From contig OY978529.1 of NCBI GenBank assembly GCA_963854835.1, forward strand, positions 10,066,775-10,130,774: a DNA stretch of 64,000 bases. Direction: 5' to 3'. Shown here piece after piece: positions 1-11,969 of the stretch (the stretch's first letter is position 1; each line of letters starts with the position of its first letter). Both the position numbers and the translations under genes were made by a program. The notes under the pieces are model-generated. The model was given only the letters and a program-made list of their open reading frames with translations, was not told where the DNA came from and made no database searches. The stretch is from Megamerina dolium (taxonomy: Eukaryota; Arthropoda; Insecta; Diptera; Megamerinidae).

Positions 1-468
1 TGTTGATAATTCCTTATTCCAGTGAATATCTATTCATCATATTTTGTAAGCCTACCAAGAATGGGATTGATATTTTGCAAGTCCCTTACTGAATTGTGGT
101 AATATTAAGCTATCAAGAATGATGAATAATTCGTCTATCATTAAGATTTCAATTTCGTTGATGCAGTTTTAAAATGAATAAAGGGTGTGTGAATTCCGAA
201 ATGATTACATTTTTTTTACAGCTCTGATAAATATATATATATATAGGTAGTTAATTGCTGAATTGCTTATGCGTACGATTTTCCAATGTGCAAATGCAAA
301 AGAAACTAAATTGCCGTTTAGCTTTAGTTCACATTTTTTTTCAGGTCGCTGGAGAGTACTCCATACTGCATCACATCTTTTGCCGTTTGAAAACGTTCAT
401 GTTTACTCCGACAAAGTGAAGTGTTACTCTTCATATGTATGTATACATTTATAACATTTAGCTATGTA
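1..468. other. Unassigned AT-rich flank
   Basis: No gene or repeat family is recognised here. There is a short (AT)n run near 230-245. The short open frames in this stretch have no recognisable motif. Confidence 0.5.
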
Positions 469-928
469 CAGGGTGATTTTTTAAGAGCCTTCTGATTTGA
501 TTTAAAAAAAAAAAAAAACACATAAAATTTAGAGAAATTGATGAAATCTTTATTGTCTTGTTGAAACCACATGTCAGACAAGTCCTGCTCTTCCATCCAC
601 CCCAAATCTTTCCACAAAATTTTCCTCGTAGTGGAGTAACAGAAAATAATTCACGGTCATCAACAACACTGGCGTATACAGCTGTCCAATTAATGTCCAA
701 TAATGTAAATTTGGTGCGAAATTGGTGGTCACAAGACTCCGAATAGCCGCCTCAGAAGGTCGCCCAAACTGACCATAAAATGAAAGAAGTGCACGATGCA
801 TTTTCTTAACCGAGCATGGTTAAATTATAGACCAAACTGAACATTTTTGACAGTAAAATGTTACACGAAAACAGCTGAGCTGTCAGAAGCAGTGTTGCCA
901 AAAAGAAAGTTGCTCAAAAATCACCCTG
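469..928 (-). mobile_element. Internally deleted DDE transposon with TIR cagggtgatttttt
   Basis: The element starts CAGGGTGATTTTTTAAG at 469 and ends with the inverted form (TCAAAAATCACCCTG) at 928. TA dinucleotides flank it at 467-468 and 929-930, as expected for IS630/Tc1/mariner insertion. The minus strand keeps the transposase N-terminus (about 801 down to 700, reading MHRALLSFYGQFGRPSEAAI) and then jumps to a piece around the second catalytic Asp (DMWFQQD, near 560-590). Most of the catalytic domain is missing. A second copy of the family in the opposite orientation lies at 17378-18188. It is non-autonomous and probably dead. Confidence 0.8.
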
Positions 929-930
929 TA

Positions 931-2316
931 CGCACAAACAATTACAAAACACTAACGATTTCTTGAAAAGTATTTATAAATTGAAATCGGAAATTTTCGC
1001 TATGTGGGCAAGATGGACTTTCATGAATAACGCTTTGAAGTGGGGATTTTTTTTTTTTTTGTACACCACCATACTCATTTAGTGGCCCATCAGTGTTAAG
1101 TTACTGTAACATTTTAATTAGCATTTACACATGTACATTCCCGCCAACGGTCATTTGACTTAGGAAACCTAGCTAAATAATTTCGTGAAGATGTTTTGGC
1201 TTATGATTATAATTAAAGTTGAAATAATTGCAATAAACTGAAAGTATACACATACATGTGTATGAGTATTTACAAAACATATTTATACGATACCTACATC
1301 TACATGATGGTAGCAGGCAGCTCCAAATCAGTGTCAGCTATGAATGTATATATGCACACTCGTATTTATATGCATTTGTAAAAACTCGCGTAACAGTTTG
1401 CTATCACTATTCGCAAACTGACAATAAACAATATCTGTGTTGCAGTAATGCGCTGGCCTGTTAACCAGCTGCATGGTACAAAATTAAAAAGAAATTCGAT
1501 CTTATTGATCGTCTGAAACGATTATATTGCGGTCGATGGCAAGCACTAGCTGCTCCGACGCGTATACTCGTATGCAAGATATTGGCGAAAGTCACGTTTA
1601 GACATGTAATCAAGCGATATATTTAGAAGTCAAATGCAAAGCAATGTGTTGCTGTATGCACTAATCTAAATGAGGCGATTATCATTTCATACGCCATCAA
1701 TTTGACCACATCTTACGTAGTGATGCACGTAGTGCTTCATATATCTGAATTCACAGAATATGGACCAACAAATTTTAAGATGCTTTAAAGTGCAGTTTAC
1801 AACGTAGATTATGCTGAGTTTGCCTTCAAATCAACTACTCGTATATCACCCACAAAACAGCAATAACAATATCGAGCAACTAGATCTTGGTAGTGAGACC
1901 TAGGAAACAGAGGGAGATCCATATACGCTCTTCGATTCATCATGTGGCGTTTTATGTTCGTTGAATGGACCGAAATGTAAAGAAAAGTATTAATCAACGA
2001 ATTACCTTAAAGGATGGATATCATTTTGGCCACATGGCGTGCAGGCTGCTGTCATCATTCGATTTTATTTCTTTAGAAATTATGCCGGTCCCAATATTTG
2101 AACTAATGTCGAGAACTACTGGTATAATATGATTAAACTTTTAGGTGGACAAATCATATCAAATAGAGGATATGTCAATTTGCCATAAAGGTGATGTACT
2201 TTGATATCTATGGGCTATTCAGCCAGCCACCGATGTTGCTATCTTGCTCGTTTTGTTTCGCTTTGCATTTATCATGGCGTTGCTCGTATATTTATCTTCG
2301 ACGAAAGGCTTTTCAA
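931..2316. other. Unassigned stretch
   Basis: No coding homology, RNA gene or repeat family recognised. A poly-T tract lies near 1050-1061. The open frames are short and lack family motifs. Confidence 0.5.
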
Positions 2317-2318
2317 TA

Positions 2319-3617
2319 AAGGGTTATCCATTTTGCGGTTTCAAAAGTAAATGTAAATAAAACTCATATAAAATATTTTTTATCATGATATTTCTTTTTT
2401 ATTATAAAGCTTGAACGTTGACATTATGTGTGAAATACTACATCATTTAAATGACCACCACGCGAATTGTTGCAAGCATCGATTCTTTTGAGGTAATTTT
2501 CGACCACTTTTTGACACATATTGGGCGGTATCTCAGCCATAACGTGACGAATGTTGGTTTTTAGGTGCTCAAGAGTTAAAGGTTTATCTGCATAAACACG
2601 GTCTTTCGCGTAGCCCCACAAAAAAAAGTCAAGCGGTGTCAAATCGCATGATCTTGGTGGCCACTTGATATCGCCACGACGAGAAATTACGCGGCCAGAA
2701 AATTTCTCTTGCAATAAAGCCATATTCGCTCGAGTTGTGTGGCATGTGGCACCGTCTTGTTGAAACCACATATTCTGTAAGTCGTATTCTTCAATAGCAG
2801 GCAAAAAAAAAGTCGGTTATCATATGACCATAACGCTCCGAATTGACGGTGACAGTCGTTCCATCGTCGTTTTCTAAGAAGTAAGGTCCAATCACACCTC
2901 CGGACCAAAGAGCGCACCAAGCAGTGACTTTTTGTGGATGTAGTGGCCTCTCTTCAATTACTTGAGGATTCTCAGAACCCCAAATACGACAATTTTGTTT
3001 GTTAACATACCCACCGAGTGAGAAATGTGCTTCGTCGCTGAAGAAAATTTTGTTCGAAAAATCGCCGTCCACCGCCTGTTGTTCAAGCACCCATTCGACG
3101 TATCTACGACGTTGTCAGCTGGCTTCAGTTGTTGTGTGAGCTGGATTTTATATGGATGTAGGTGTAGATCCAAATGCAAAATACGCCATAATGTGCCGTT
3201 AGACAGTCCTAATTCCTGAGAACGACGAGGAATCGACACATTCGGGTCTTCGGCAACACTTTCACCTACAGCAGCGATATTTTCGGTGGTACGAGCGAAA
3301 CGATGATGCACAGGACTTACAATATCTGTAACCGATCCAGTCTCTTCATATTTCTTCACAATTTTGCCAATTGCTAGCGTAGTTGGACGATTATGTAAAC
3401 CATAATCTCCTCTTAAAGCACGATATGTGGCTGTGGCAGAATCACAATTTTTGTAGTAGGTTTTTACAATTTTAATGCGTTGTGCGATAGTTAAGCGATC
3501 CATTTTCGCAAATGTCAGACTTTGAACTGAAAAAGAAAGAAATTGTTTTAACAACTCAGTTTGACAGATGTCGAATTCTAGCCCTATACTTTTGAAACCG
3601 CGAAATGGATAACCCTT
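2319..3617 (-). mobile_element. DD41D mariner-related transposon, copy 1 (1299 bp)
   Basis: The ends are AAGGGTTATCCATTTTGCGG at 2319 and its near-perfect inverse at 3617, giving terminal inverted repeats of about 30 bp with one mismatch near the outer end. TA target duplications sit at 2317-2318 and 3618-3619. The whole interior matches the copy at 54511-55816 almost base for base, so insertions of this family were recent. It carries one transposase gene on the minus strand, broken in this copy. It does not insert into any host exon. The DD41D class with such proteins is known from flies (rosa-type); that family name is an inference from the spacing. Confidence 0.88.
2424..3503 (-). pseudogene. 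DD41D transposase pseudogene, copy 1
   Basis: Cut-and-paste transposase of the IS630/Tc1/mariner superfamily. The start ATG is at 3503 (MDRLTIAQRIKIV), opening a helix-turn-helix DNA-binding region that contains RRSQELGLSNGTLWRI. The first catalytic Asp is in SDEAHF (about 3030), the second in WFQQDGATCH (about 2765-2740), and the third in CDLTPLDFFLWG (about 2625). Forty-one residues separate the second and third Asp. The stop is at 2424. Compared with the copy at 54.6 kb, this copy lacks 7 bases (GAATGGT) near 3115 and has one extra A in a poly-A run near 2805, so the frame shifts at least twice. All three catalytic acids are still readable. Confidence 0.88.
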
Positions 3618-3689
3618 TATAACCGCCGATATCAAAAAGCACAGAAACGAAATCAAATTTCGTCATATAATAAAAGCATTTCGTCAATT

Positions 3690-4440
3690 ATAAAAGCATA
3701 TCTTCATAAATGGCTGTTCTGCTTGAATTACGAGAATGAAATGTCCCCCTTTTACTCAATCCAAGCTGGAGTTCCACAAGGTAGTGTGTTAGGTCTAATT
3801 CTTTACCTGCTTTTTACTTCCGATTTACCTACAATTGATTATGTTCTCACTGGAACTTTTGCCGATGACACTGCTATTATCACGACTGGAACGAGTCCCA
3901 TAGTAGTATCATTCAAGTTCCAAATCGATCTCGATCGAATTTCTACTTGGTTAACGTACTGGCGACTGAAAGTTAACGATACGAAATCAACCCACATAAT
4001 ATTTACTACGAGGAGACATATACATGTCCACAAATCAAATTGAACAATATTTCAGTTCCCCAATCCGAAACTACTAAGTACTTGGGCATTCACCTGAACA
4101 GACAGACGACTAACGTGGAGAGCACACATTTTCGCTAAAAGGAAAGCTCTTGGTATACAATTACGCAACATGTATTGGCTGTTAAATCGTCAATCTCCCC
4201 TCTCCATGGAAAGCAAAATCATCCTATATAAAGCAATGCTCAAACCGGTGTGGACTAACGGTATTCAACTGTGGGGAGCAGCATTAAACTCCAACATAGA
4301 AATTCTCTAAAAATTTCAGTCCAAAACTCTGCGAATTCATACAGACCTGAAAATCCCTGAAAATCGTGAAGAACGAAATCAAAGAAAAAGTGTTACAAAA
4401 TATCGAGAACGACTACAAGCATAACCAAATGAGCCGGCCG
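3690..4440 (+). pseudogene. Jockey-like LINE reverse transcriptase fragment
   Basis: A reverse transcriptase palm fragment reads in one frame from about 3690 to 4043. It has AGVPQGSVLG (motif before the catalytic loop) and FADDTAI at about 3857-3877, the catalytic Asp pair. Beyond 4043 the sequence continues in shifted frames with KYLGIHLNRQ and further thumb-like sequence to about 4440, with several stops. The closest relatives by eye are jockey-clade non-LTR elements, and the better preserved copy at 44706-46290 shares FADDTAI and KYLGIHLDRR. No endonuclease, 5' end or poly-A end is seen, so this is a decayed fragment. Confidence 0.8.
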
Positions 4441-4799
4441 CTAATCTGATGACATCATCGGGAATCTTTATAGCTCCCACTTTAACTTTAAAATAATTTA
4501 CTAGAGAAGGATGTTCCACAGGGGACATACCTTCCACATGTTATTATCTGTCATAACTTTCCTTAGTGTAAGTCAAATTTTTGTAAAATGTCGATTCCGA
4601 ATTCCAATTTAGTTCAGCACTCTCTGCAGTGTATAAAATTTTGTGTTTCATAACCTTTTTAGAACTGCCAAAATTGTTTATTTATCATAGCTCAGTTGTT
4701 AACTGTTCGATTTTAAAAAATAGTAGTTTGTTGAAAAGGTCTCAGAGGGGGTTATAATTGACTTTGATTGATCTCCTGATTCGAACGAAGCTCTGATAC

Positions 4800-5070
4800 C
4801 CTTCTCTTCCAGTTGTACGTGTTAAATTTTGGACAGTATTAGAAGGGACCTACTAGCCGGTTCCGAGCGGAAGAATCCGTATAACATCGTTTTTTCTAAG
4901 CTTTGTCATAGCGCTCTTTTAGATGCTTTTTCATGGCCAATTGTTACTACCGGAATAACTGGCAATTGCTTACTGACAGTTGGGTACCGTTCAAAAGAAA
5001 AATCTGTCGATATTAAAGTTATGGTACAGTTCAGAAGACCAACGCACTAACCACTGAGCTATGGCACTCA
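4800..5070 (-). repeat. tRNA-derived SINE copy, minus strand
   Basis: Member of the SINE family best preserved at 52584-52958. It reads tail-first on the plus strand, from the 'acagtattagaagggacct' block to 'aaccactgagctatggcac'. The B-box region of the tRNA-like head is deleted between about 5025 and 5033. Confidence 0.8.
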
Positions 5071-5340
5071 TATTTTTTGTTATAATGCAATTTAGTACCT
5101 TTTGGGTTCCAATCTAGAGCTTATGTTTATATGATATTTTGTATGTGTATGACTGATCCATTTCCATATGCAGCGCCAAATTTCGAGATAGACAGGTATA
5201 TGTCCATACGCTGTCCAAGATCGACATTTCAGATGTGATCTGCACCTTATAAATATTAAGTTCTATTTTAGGAGAGCAGTATGGTGACAGAGTATGTGTA
5301 GAAAGTTTTTTAAGTAGCTTAACTGTTACTCACGAGGCAA

Positions 5341-5960
5341 ATGTTTCTGGATGAGACATCACTCTGCTTGATCCCAGTTCCTACAGTGTGGATAGCTTTG
5401 ACCTTTGTCTCTTTCACCATTTGCTCCCTGAGTGACAGCCAAGCTACTATGGTTAGGTTATGGGGCGGCCCTCTCTCTGAGAGGACACACTTAGGCCAGA
5501 AAGGCCCATTGTGTTGTGCGTGCTGAATTTGGACAGCATTAGAAGGGACCTACTTTTATTAACCGGTTCCGAACGGCAGAACCCTTGTGACATCACTTTA
5601 ACTTAGTTTTGCCACAGAGCTCTTTTAAGAAGCATTTTTGGCAAATCGTTACTGCCGGAAAAATTGCCAATTCTTGCCGGCAGGTGGGTACCGTCCGAAA
5701 GAAAAATCTTTTCAATATTAAATTTTGTTATGCTTCAGCCGGGGATTGAACCCACGACTTACAGATCAGAAGGCCAACGCACTAACCACTGAGCACCCAC
5801 GCCAAGCTACTATAAAAGCACTGAAGGTCGTTCGTCTTAAATCTATGATCACTTTGGACTTCCGCAGGTCATTTAACAGGGAAATAAGAGGAAACTTTAG
5901 AGGGGAAAAGCTCACAAGACAGGACACTGAGATGCCTGACCGTATGACCACATTTATGTC
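5341..5960 (+). pseudogene. LINE RNase H-domain fragment split by a SINE
   Basis: The frame 5341-5450 ends in SLSDSQAT, the conserved core of the RNase H domain found at the C-terminus of I/R1/LOA-type non-LTR elements. The following residues, IKALK, resume only after base 5813, because a SINE (5451-5801) is inserted between them. The same SDSQAAIKALKS core is intact at 8185-8225. Beyond 5830 the reading is degraded. No catalytic activity is expected. Confidence 0.65.
5451..5801 (-). repeat. tRNA-derived SINE, tail variant B, with 12-bp TSD
   Basis: The insertion is bounded by the direct repeat CCAAGCTACTAT at 5439-5450 and 5802-5813. On the minus strand the tRNA-like head is near 5800 and the 3' tail at 5451. 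The tail reads ...CACAATGGGCC...GGCCTAAGTGTGTCC... and ends CATAACCTAACC, unlike the T-rich tail of most copies here. The copy at 38295-38641 has the same tail. It disrupts an RNase H fragment. Confidence 0.88.
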
Positions 5961-8100
5961 AAGGTCAACATAATGTATAATTGAACATATTGGTTTTAAA
6001 CGAATGATATTGAAAATGTTCAATTAATTATGTCTTCAGGAAAATAGTTGTGAAACTTAACTTTCAGTTAGTTGGTTTCCCTACAGGGAAATTTAGCTAA
6101 TTTTTCAACTACATATATACTCGTATTAGCAGGTACATATATGACAATGCGAAGAGGCAATACAAGCACGTGGCTTTCGTGCAATCGTTATAAAAATGAG
6201 TATAGCAATTAAAATGTCAAAGGAAAATCCGCCAAAACATGCCATATTCCATGACGCAGTATGAAGGACTTAGTAAGAAACCATGGCTCGCTTCACATGC
6301 AAATGAGCAAGCTGCCCCCACACATGCTGGTACATTCGGTTTGACTGTTAATAGTGAACGAATAAGACGGCATTAAGGACATTACCGCCCCAGAGCGTGA
6401 CAATCTACTCGACAGAGTCAAATGGACACACTCTAAACAATGCACCAAAAGATATGACCAACGCGAATGCGAATGCAGACCGCAATGTGGCTACATCCGG
6501 TATACAATGCGAATGGAGAAGGTGGCAGCTATTGCTAGTACAATGTGAGTCAGTATGCTTAGAAATTATATTCTTATCTAGCTTCCTGTCGTGATACATA
6601 TAAAATATTCTATCGTCATACACATACACAGCACAATACATGACTATTGCGAAGATTTCCTGTATTCAGTTTAACGAAAATGTTCGTCAAATATTTATTA
6701 TCCATCCACTGTCCACTTATCTGGTAGCTGTTTTTATGACATTGTAGGCTGTTCGTTTGCAATGAAAGTTTGATCACCCGCTTTCTTCTATCCATGTGTG
6801 TGTGTATGTGTTCATAACACTCGCGTGTTAGATTATATTCAACCTCAACCTTTTCTCACACAGTTTGCTCAGTCAATTAACCCAGTCAGTCTTACCGTAT
6901 GACAAATGTATAGGGAACATGACTGGTCGTAGCTTATGTGTATGTATGGTATATCATCATCTTAGAGCAGCGCCTGCTCGTCATTATTGCTTGAATTACC
7001 ATCATTTCATAGGCCTATAATCACTGTACATATACATGCATTCATATATTTCTATGTATTAAAATATGTACCCACACATATATGTATATTGTATTATAGA
7101 ATATGAATAATTTTAGTTATCGCGTTCCATTCGTCCTACAACTGACCGTATTCCTGTCTTCGACGAACGATGAACGACACGCAACCAACATTGTTAAGCG
7201 ATTAAGAACAACTCACCGTTGATTATACTTGGCATGAACTGGCAGCAGCAGCAGCAGCTGAATAATGTTCTTATTGCCATTTCGTGTCTTTAATTTACGA
7301 TACTTGACAATAAAGTTGCGATGGCAAATGTATGATAATATTTCTCCTAAAATAAAATCGGACTTAAATCTGTGGCTCTTGTGTACACACATTTTTCAGA
7401 GTTAATTTGACTGTCAATTGTCAGAGGATTTTCCTTAACTCCCGTCGTATATTTTATTGTTATTTTCTCTCACCTATGTTTTTTTTTTTTTATAATAGCC
7501 TTCGCCCGTAGAAGATCAAACTCACGTAAGAAGTGAAGCCGTTGAACGTGAATGAGCTGCAAACTGTCTGGAAGTTGAACTAGATTTTTATTGTAAAATT
7601 ATCATTAGCAATGAGGTTCATTTCTGGCATCATGGGTATATGAATAAGCAAAATTTCCGTATTTGCAGTGAGAACAAACCGCACTGGATTCTCGACATAC
7701 GTGACTTTTTGATTCTATGCACCAAAATAATCATCTGAGTTCTAAATGGTTCCAGTAAGATTGTATAACGAAGTTTTTGCGTCTGAATCATCTCAAGAAA
7801 TGGTTCTGTCAGTTGCCTGCCTAGGGCATGTGATTTGACTATTTTTTACTACTTTCAAGTCATCGATCTATGCTGGGAAACCAGTTACGACTTAGTGACT
7901 TAGTGAGGACGATTATTCTAGAAAAAGTCGTACAAATTTGGACCCGCCAAATGGTGTTGACTAGACGCAGTGTGCAGGTAACTATATGTCCCAAATTATT
8001 GATAAACACTCAATACTATTAAATCAAATATTAGTTTAATAAAGCAAAAAATATTGGTCATTTCATTGATTTTTTGTGTTTTATTTAAAAATAAAGTTCT
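5961..8100. other. Unassigned stretch
   Basis: No gene or transposon motif recognised. There is a short CAG run near 7242-7257 and a poly-T tract near 7479-7491. Confidence 0.45.
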
Positions 8101-8119
8101 ATACCTCTAGAAAAAAAAA

Positions 8120-8870
8120 TAATAAATCTATCAGACTTACCATTACCTCGAACGGAATTACCGAATGGAACTGTAGAATAGCAATACTGAGTGACAGCCA
8201 GGCAGCTATCAAAGCACTCAAATCTCATCAGATTACATCAAAACTGGTAAGGGAGTGCATTGAAAAACTGAACATCCAGCGCCAACTTAATTAGGTGTGG
8301 ACTCTATTGGCTCCGGGGGATGTATGGATCAATGGTAACGAAATGGCAGATAAGCTTGCCAGGAAAGGAGCATCAACTGCACTTGTAGGGCCTAAAACAT
8401 TTTGTGGATTATGATCGGGTAACATCTCCCGTATCATCTGGGAAGAAAAGGATAGACAAAGAGGCTTATACTGGGAATAGTTACCGGGGCTAACACACTC
8501 CAAACTAGCGCTAGGGACATACAACCTAAAACTCTACGAGGACTGTATGAATCTAACGAAGAACAACTTGTGAATCATTACGGGATTATTAACAGGGCAC
8601 TGTAGGCTCAATTATCACCTAACAAAACTGGGAATTTTCTCTGATGCTCTCTGCAGGTTCTGCAGGGAAGAGGACGAGACCGCACAACATATGATAGGAA
8701 CTTGTTCCGCACTGATGCACAAGAGAAGGAAATACCTGGGAGATTTCATCATACCCGAGAATGAACTTAGACTCTCTGAAGTAGGACCAACACTGGGAAC
8801 TGGGTTAAGAGACACACTCTAGCTCTGCGAAGGGGGCACAATAGATAATAATAATAATAATACCATTGAA
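8120..8870 (+). pseudogene. 3' end of an RNase H-bearing LINE with (TAA)n tail
   Basis: The plus strand reads through an RNase H domain (LSDSQAAIKALKS near 8190-8226, then NGNEMADKLARKGAS near 8331-8370) into the typical C-terminal region of I/R1/LOA-type LINEs. That region includes LTGHCRLNYHLTKLG near 8600 and CRFCREEDETAQHM near 8650-8690. It is followed by a short 3' UTR and a (AAT)n tail at about 8848-8863. In-frame stops occur near 8292, 8413 and 8480. The element is heavily 5'-truncated, lacking reverse transcriptase and endonuclease. A TAA-repeat tail is known from I-type elements; the clade assignment is an inference. Confidence 0.82.
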
Positions 8871-8989
8871 GAAATATTCGTATGCAATTAGAACTGTATA
8901 TAGAACTAAAGCTGTGTAGATTGAGCAGAATAATTGGGACATCAAAATATGTTACTGTTAGCCAAAGTACTAAATCGATAATAAATCCC

Positions 8990-9590
8990 ACACCGTTTTG
9001 AAATCAACAAACTAATCACTGAGCGACAACACCCACGTTATATATTTATGCATTTGATTTTAAGAATACCATAGCGTATTTGTGAATCTTCAAAAATGGC
9101 TAAATGCTGTTATTCACACTGTAGTCTCGGATAGAGCATAATTCAATTGGATCCCCGAATTCTTACTGGTTGTTTAATTGAGTTTGGAAAGACTTCCCTT
9201 CTGAGAGTTGCCGACAATACTGGCCTTTTTAATCATGTCTACTGTCGCGAAAATTAAAAGAACGTTCATCTAGTATCGCTACAGACTATGCATAGCCTCC
9301 GGCCATCCAGTTCCACCTAACCTTTAGGGTTATGTTAAAAATATTGTATTGAATTTGCTTGTTGATTTTAAAATTCAGTTGTTAAAAACTTCCGGTTAAA
9401 TTTATGGAAATGCTTAACAAATTTTTCGTCTTTGTCTACATTAAGTAGTCTAAATTCAATTTTATTTCATGTTTCTCTATATACTTAGTGCCTGTACGAC
9501 TTAATTCGGTCCGTTTTCAAAAGGTGGCTCTGACTGTCATATATGGTTGACATAAACAGCTGATTTTTGCTTTGTTAGAAAACTGTGACA
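8990..9590. other. Unassigned stretch
   Basis: No coding similarity or repeat recognised between the LINE tail and the mariner fragment. Confidence 0.4.
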
Positions 9591-9599
9591 TTTGTTAAA

Positions 9600-10330
9600 T
9601 ATATTTAGAATTGGAGGATTTACTTAGTGAAGGCTCGTGTCAAACCCAAGAAGAATTTGCAGGCAAAAGAGACAGAGTTTTTTGCAACGTATTGTGACTG
9701 GCGATGAAAAATGGGTCCATTTCGATAATTCCAAGCTCAAGAAATTGTAGGTTAAACCCGTTCAGCCATCAACATCAACTGCAAAGCTCAATATTCATCG
9801 TTCGAAGGTAATGCTGTGTGTCTGGTGTATTATGAGCTGCTGCAATCTAATGAAAGCACCACAGGGGATTGCTACTGCCTTCAATTGATGCGTTTGAGCC
9901 GAGCAATGAAAGAAAAACTGCCGCAATATGAGCAGAGACATAAATAAAAATAAATATGTGGCACTTAAAGACCCAAAGGGCTCATTGGCCGAGCTACTCT
10001 TCCATTACTGTTACGACAATATTAGAAGACATAACAAAGTGATTTTGCAGCATGATAACGCTCGACCACATGTTGCTCAACCGGTCAAAACATATTTGGA
10101 AATGTTGAAATGGAGGTTTTACCTCACCCGCCGTATAGTTCAGATGTTGGTTTTTTCGGCTGCTACTTGTTCAGGTTGATGGCACATGGCTTAGCAGAGC
10201 AGCACTTCCGTTCTTTTGCAGATGTAAAAAATTGGGTCGATCCGTGGATCACATCAAAAGACGAACGTTTTTATGCAGATGGTATCCGAAAATTACCAAA
10301 AAGATGGGAAAAGGTGAAATAATTATAATA
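9600..10330 (+). pseudogene. Mariner transposase pseudogene interrupted by a SINE end
   Basis: Degraded mariner (DD34D) transposase. Upstream pieces resemble the block around the first catalytic Asp ('gtgactggcgatgaaaaatgg' near 9698). The C-terminal part reads VILQHDNARPHVAQPVKTYL (second Asp) at about 10040-10100, then LPHPPYSSD and FRLMAHGLAEQHFRSFADVKNWV in a shifted frame, ending at 10322. The third Asp block (normally PSDYHLF) is replaced by GFFGCYLF. An 83-bp SINE end is inserted at 9944-10026 between EQRH and NKVILQ. It is non-functional. Confidence 0.85.
9944..10026 (-). repeat. 83-bp SINE 3' end with 8-bp TSD
   Basis: Only the 3' end of the SINE (type A tail: ...atatgtggcactta..., ccgagctactcttcc) is present. 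It is flanked by AGACATAA at 9936-9943 and 10027-10034. The flanks rejoin to a normal mariner reading (EQRHNKV), so the junctions are well defined. Confidence 0.8.
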
Positions 10331-10434
10331 TTTTTAAGAAAAAATAACCACATTTTTTGTATTTTAAATGGAATTTAATCGGACACAGTCAAACCAGTGT
10401 CTTTTCGTTAAAATAACCACCTTTTGACTTGCTG

Positions 10435-11095
10435 AAGGCAGCGCATATTTTTCACATTCTTCCGACAAATCTTCGAAGTATATGCTGATTAAGGTTGTCC
10501 CAGACTTATTTTAAGCTATTGCACATGGCAGCTTGAATTGTTGTCAGTTCTTGTTGTTGTTGCCTTGTCAAGTTAGTCCCAAATTACAATAATTCGATTG
10601 GATTCACGTCCGAGGATTGTTGTGGCCAAATAAATTTTCGGAGAACTCCTACGTCTTCCTTTTTAGTCAAATAGTGGGAACGAAATGTGGAAGTATGTTT
10701 ATGGTCATTGTCTTGCGGAAAACTGACTCCACAGCCGATAAGACTAATTTCAGATGGCATGGCACTGTATTGGAGAATACGGGAGTAATCTTCTTTCTTC
10801 ATTGTTCCTTCAATTTTCAACAATTCACCAACTCTATCATAACTGAAACAATCCCAAACCATTACAGAACCACCTCTATGCACTTGGAATTATAGTTTTC
10901 ATCGAAATAAATAAATAATCATAAATTTCCATTGTTCTTTGATACCAGTATTGATGCATTCAGTTCTTTATTGGTTTGACTCTTATTTTAGGAGCAGTAT
11001 CAAATCGATTTTCATTGCTAATCATAATTATCCATAATCTCTTTTCGGTCAGTCAGCTCCTATTCTGTTCATATTTACACTAGTTTCCGACTTTT
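10435..11095 (-). pseudogene. Tc1-like transposase pseudogene
   Basis: On the minus strand there is a partial Tc1-type (DD34E) transposase. ISNENRF near 11025 corresponds to the usual SDESRF block with the catalytic Asp changed to Asn. It is followed by MHRGGSVMVWDCFSYDRVG at about 10883-10827, FPQDNDHKHTS (second Asp) near 10715, and WPQQSSDVNPIELL (Glu block) near 10625-10584. The N-terminal DNA-binding region is not recognisable and the frame breaks upstream of 10883. It is dead; TIRs were not identified. Confidence 0.8.
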
Positions 11096-11215
11096 GAAAA
11101 TAGCAATAGGGGAAGAGCGGGTTTATGAAAATATTTAACGGATGGATCGAAACCTCAAATGTTACTCATTTCAATTACACAATCGCAATTTATAGTTGCA
11201 CTTACAATACAACTA

Positions 11216-11960
11216 CAGGGTGGGCCATCAGTTGGTCCTTTTTTTATTTATAAAAAAAATACACTTTTTGTGATGGAAACTCAAAAATCATTATTGATTA
11301 TGAAAGGTGGGTCTATGCCATTTCTGTATGAAAAATAATATCATACATATGTCCAACACGCCTTCGATTACAGGCCAGCCTCCGAAGATCAAAATTTTCG
11401 ATGACTCGCTCCAATAAAAGCTGATCAATGACCTCGATTTCAGCTCGAATGTTGTTTTTTGGATCTTAATCTTATTTGTGGATTATGTATGGCGTACACT
11501 ATGTCTTTCAAATAGTCCTATAAAAAATGAACCAAAGGTATTAGATCGCACCTTTTCAGTGGACACGTAACATCGAGATTTCTTGAACGTCGCTCCATCT
11601 TGTTGGAACCACGTGTCATTAGCATCCAATTCGTTCAATTCTGGCCATCAAAAATCGGTGACGATAACGTTCACCATTCACCGTAACAGCTTCTCTTTCG
11701 GCAATGTGGGATCTGGAAATCACAAAAATCTTCTCAAATTATATTCAGAACATCTTATCAAAGAAAATTTGTGACCCTAGTTGTTTCCATCAAATGGCAC
11801 AAGATTTTAAAACGTACTGGGCACATCACTATCAATCAATTTTAACCCTTCGAAGGTTGAAGACCAATTTGCGTAGTAGCATTTGGCTGGAGAGATTGGT
11901 TGGGTTGGCGCTCCTCAATATATATCGGGATCTGGATCATACATCTAACTTCTTAATATA
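11216..11960 (-). pseudogene. Second DDE-type transposon remnant (Tc1/mariner superfamily)
   Basis: Minus-strand pieces read AVTVNGERYRHRF (about 11690), TWFQQDGAT (about 11620-11590, second catalytic Asp), then a shifted frame with YLKDIVYAIHNPQIR, then CNRRRVGHMYDIIFHTEMA near 11370-11310. This order matches the C-terminal half of DD41D-like transposases, but the sequence is clearly different from the 2.3 and 54.5 kb elements. One possible end is ACAGGGTGGGCCATC at 11216; the other end was not found. Confidence 0.6.
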
Positions 11961-11969
11961 ATATAATAA

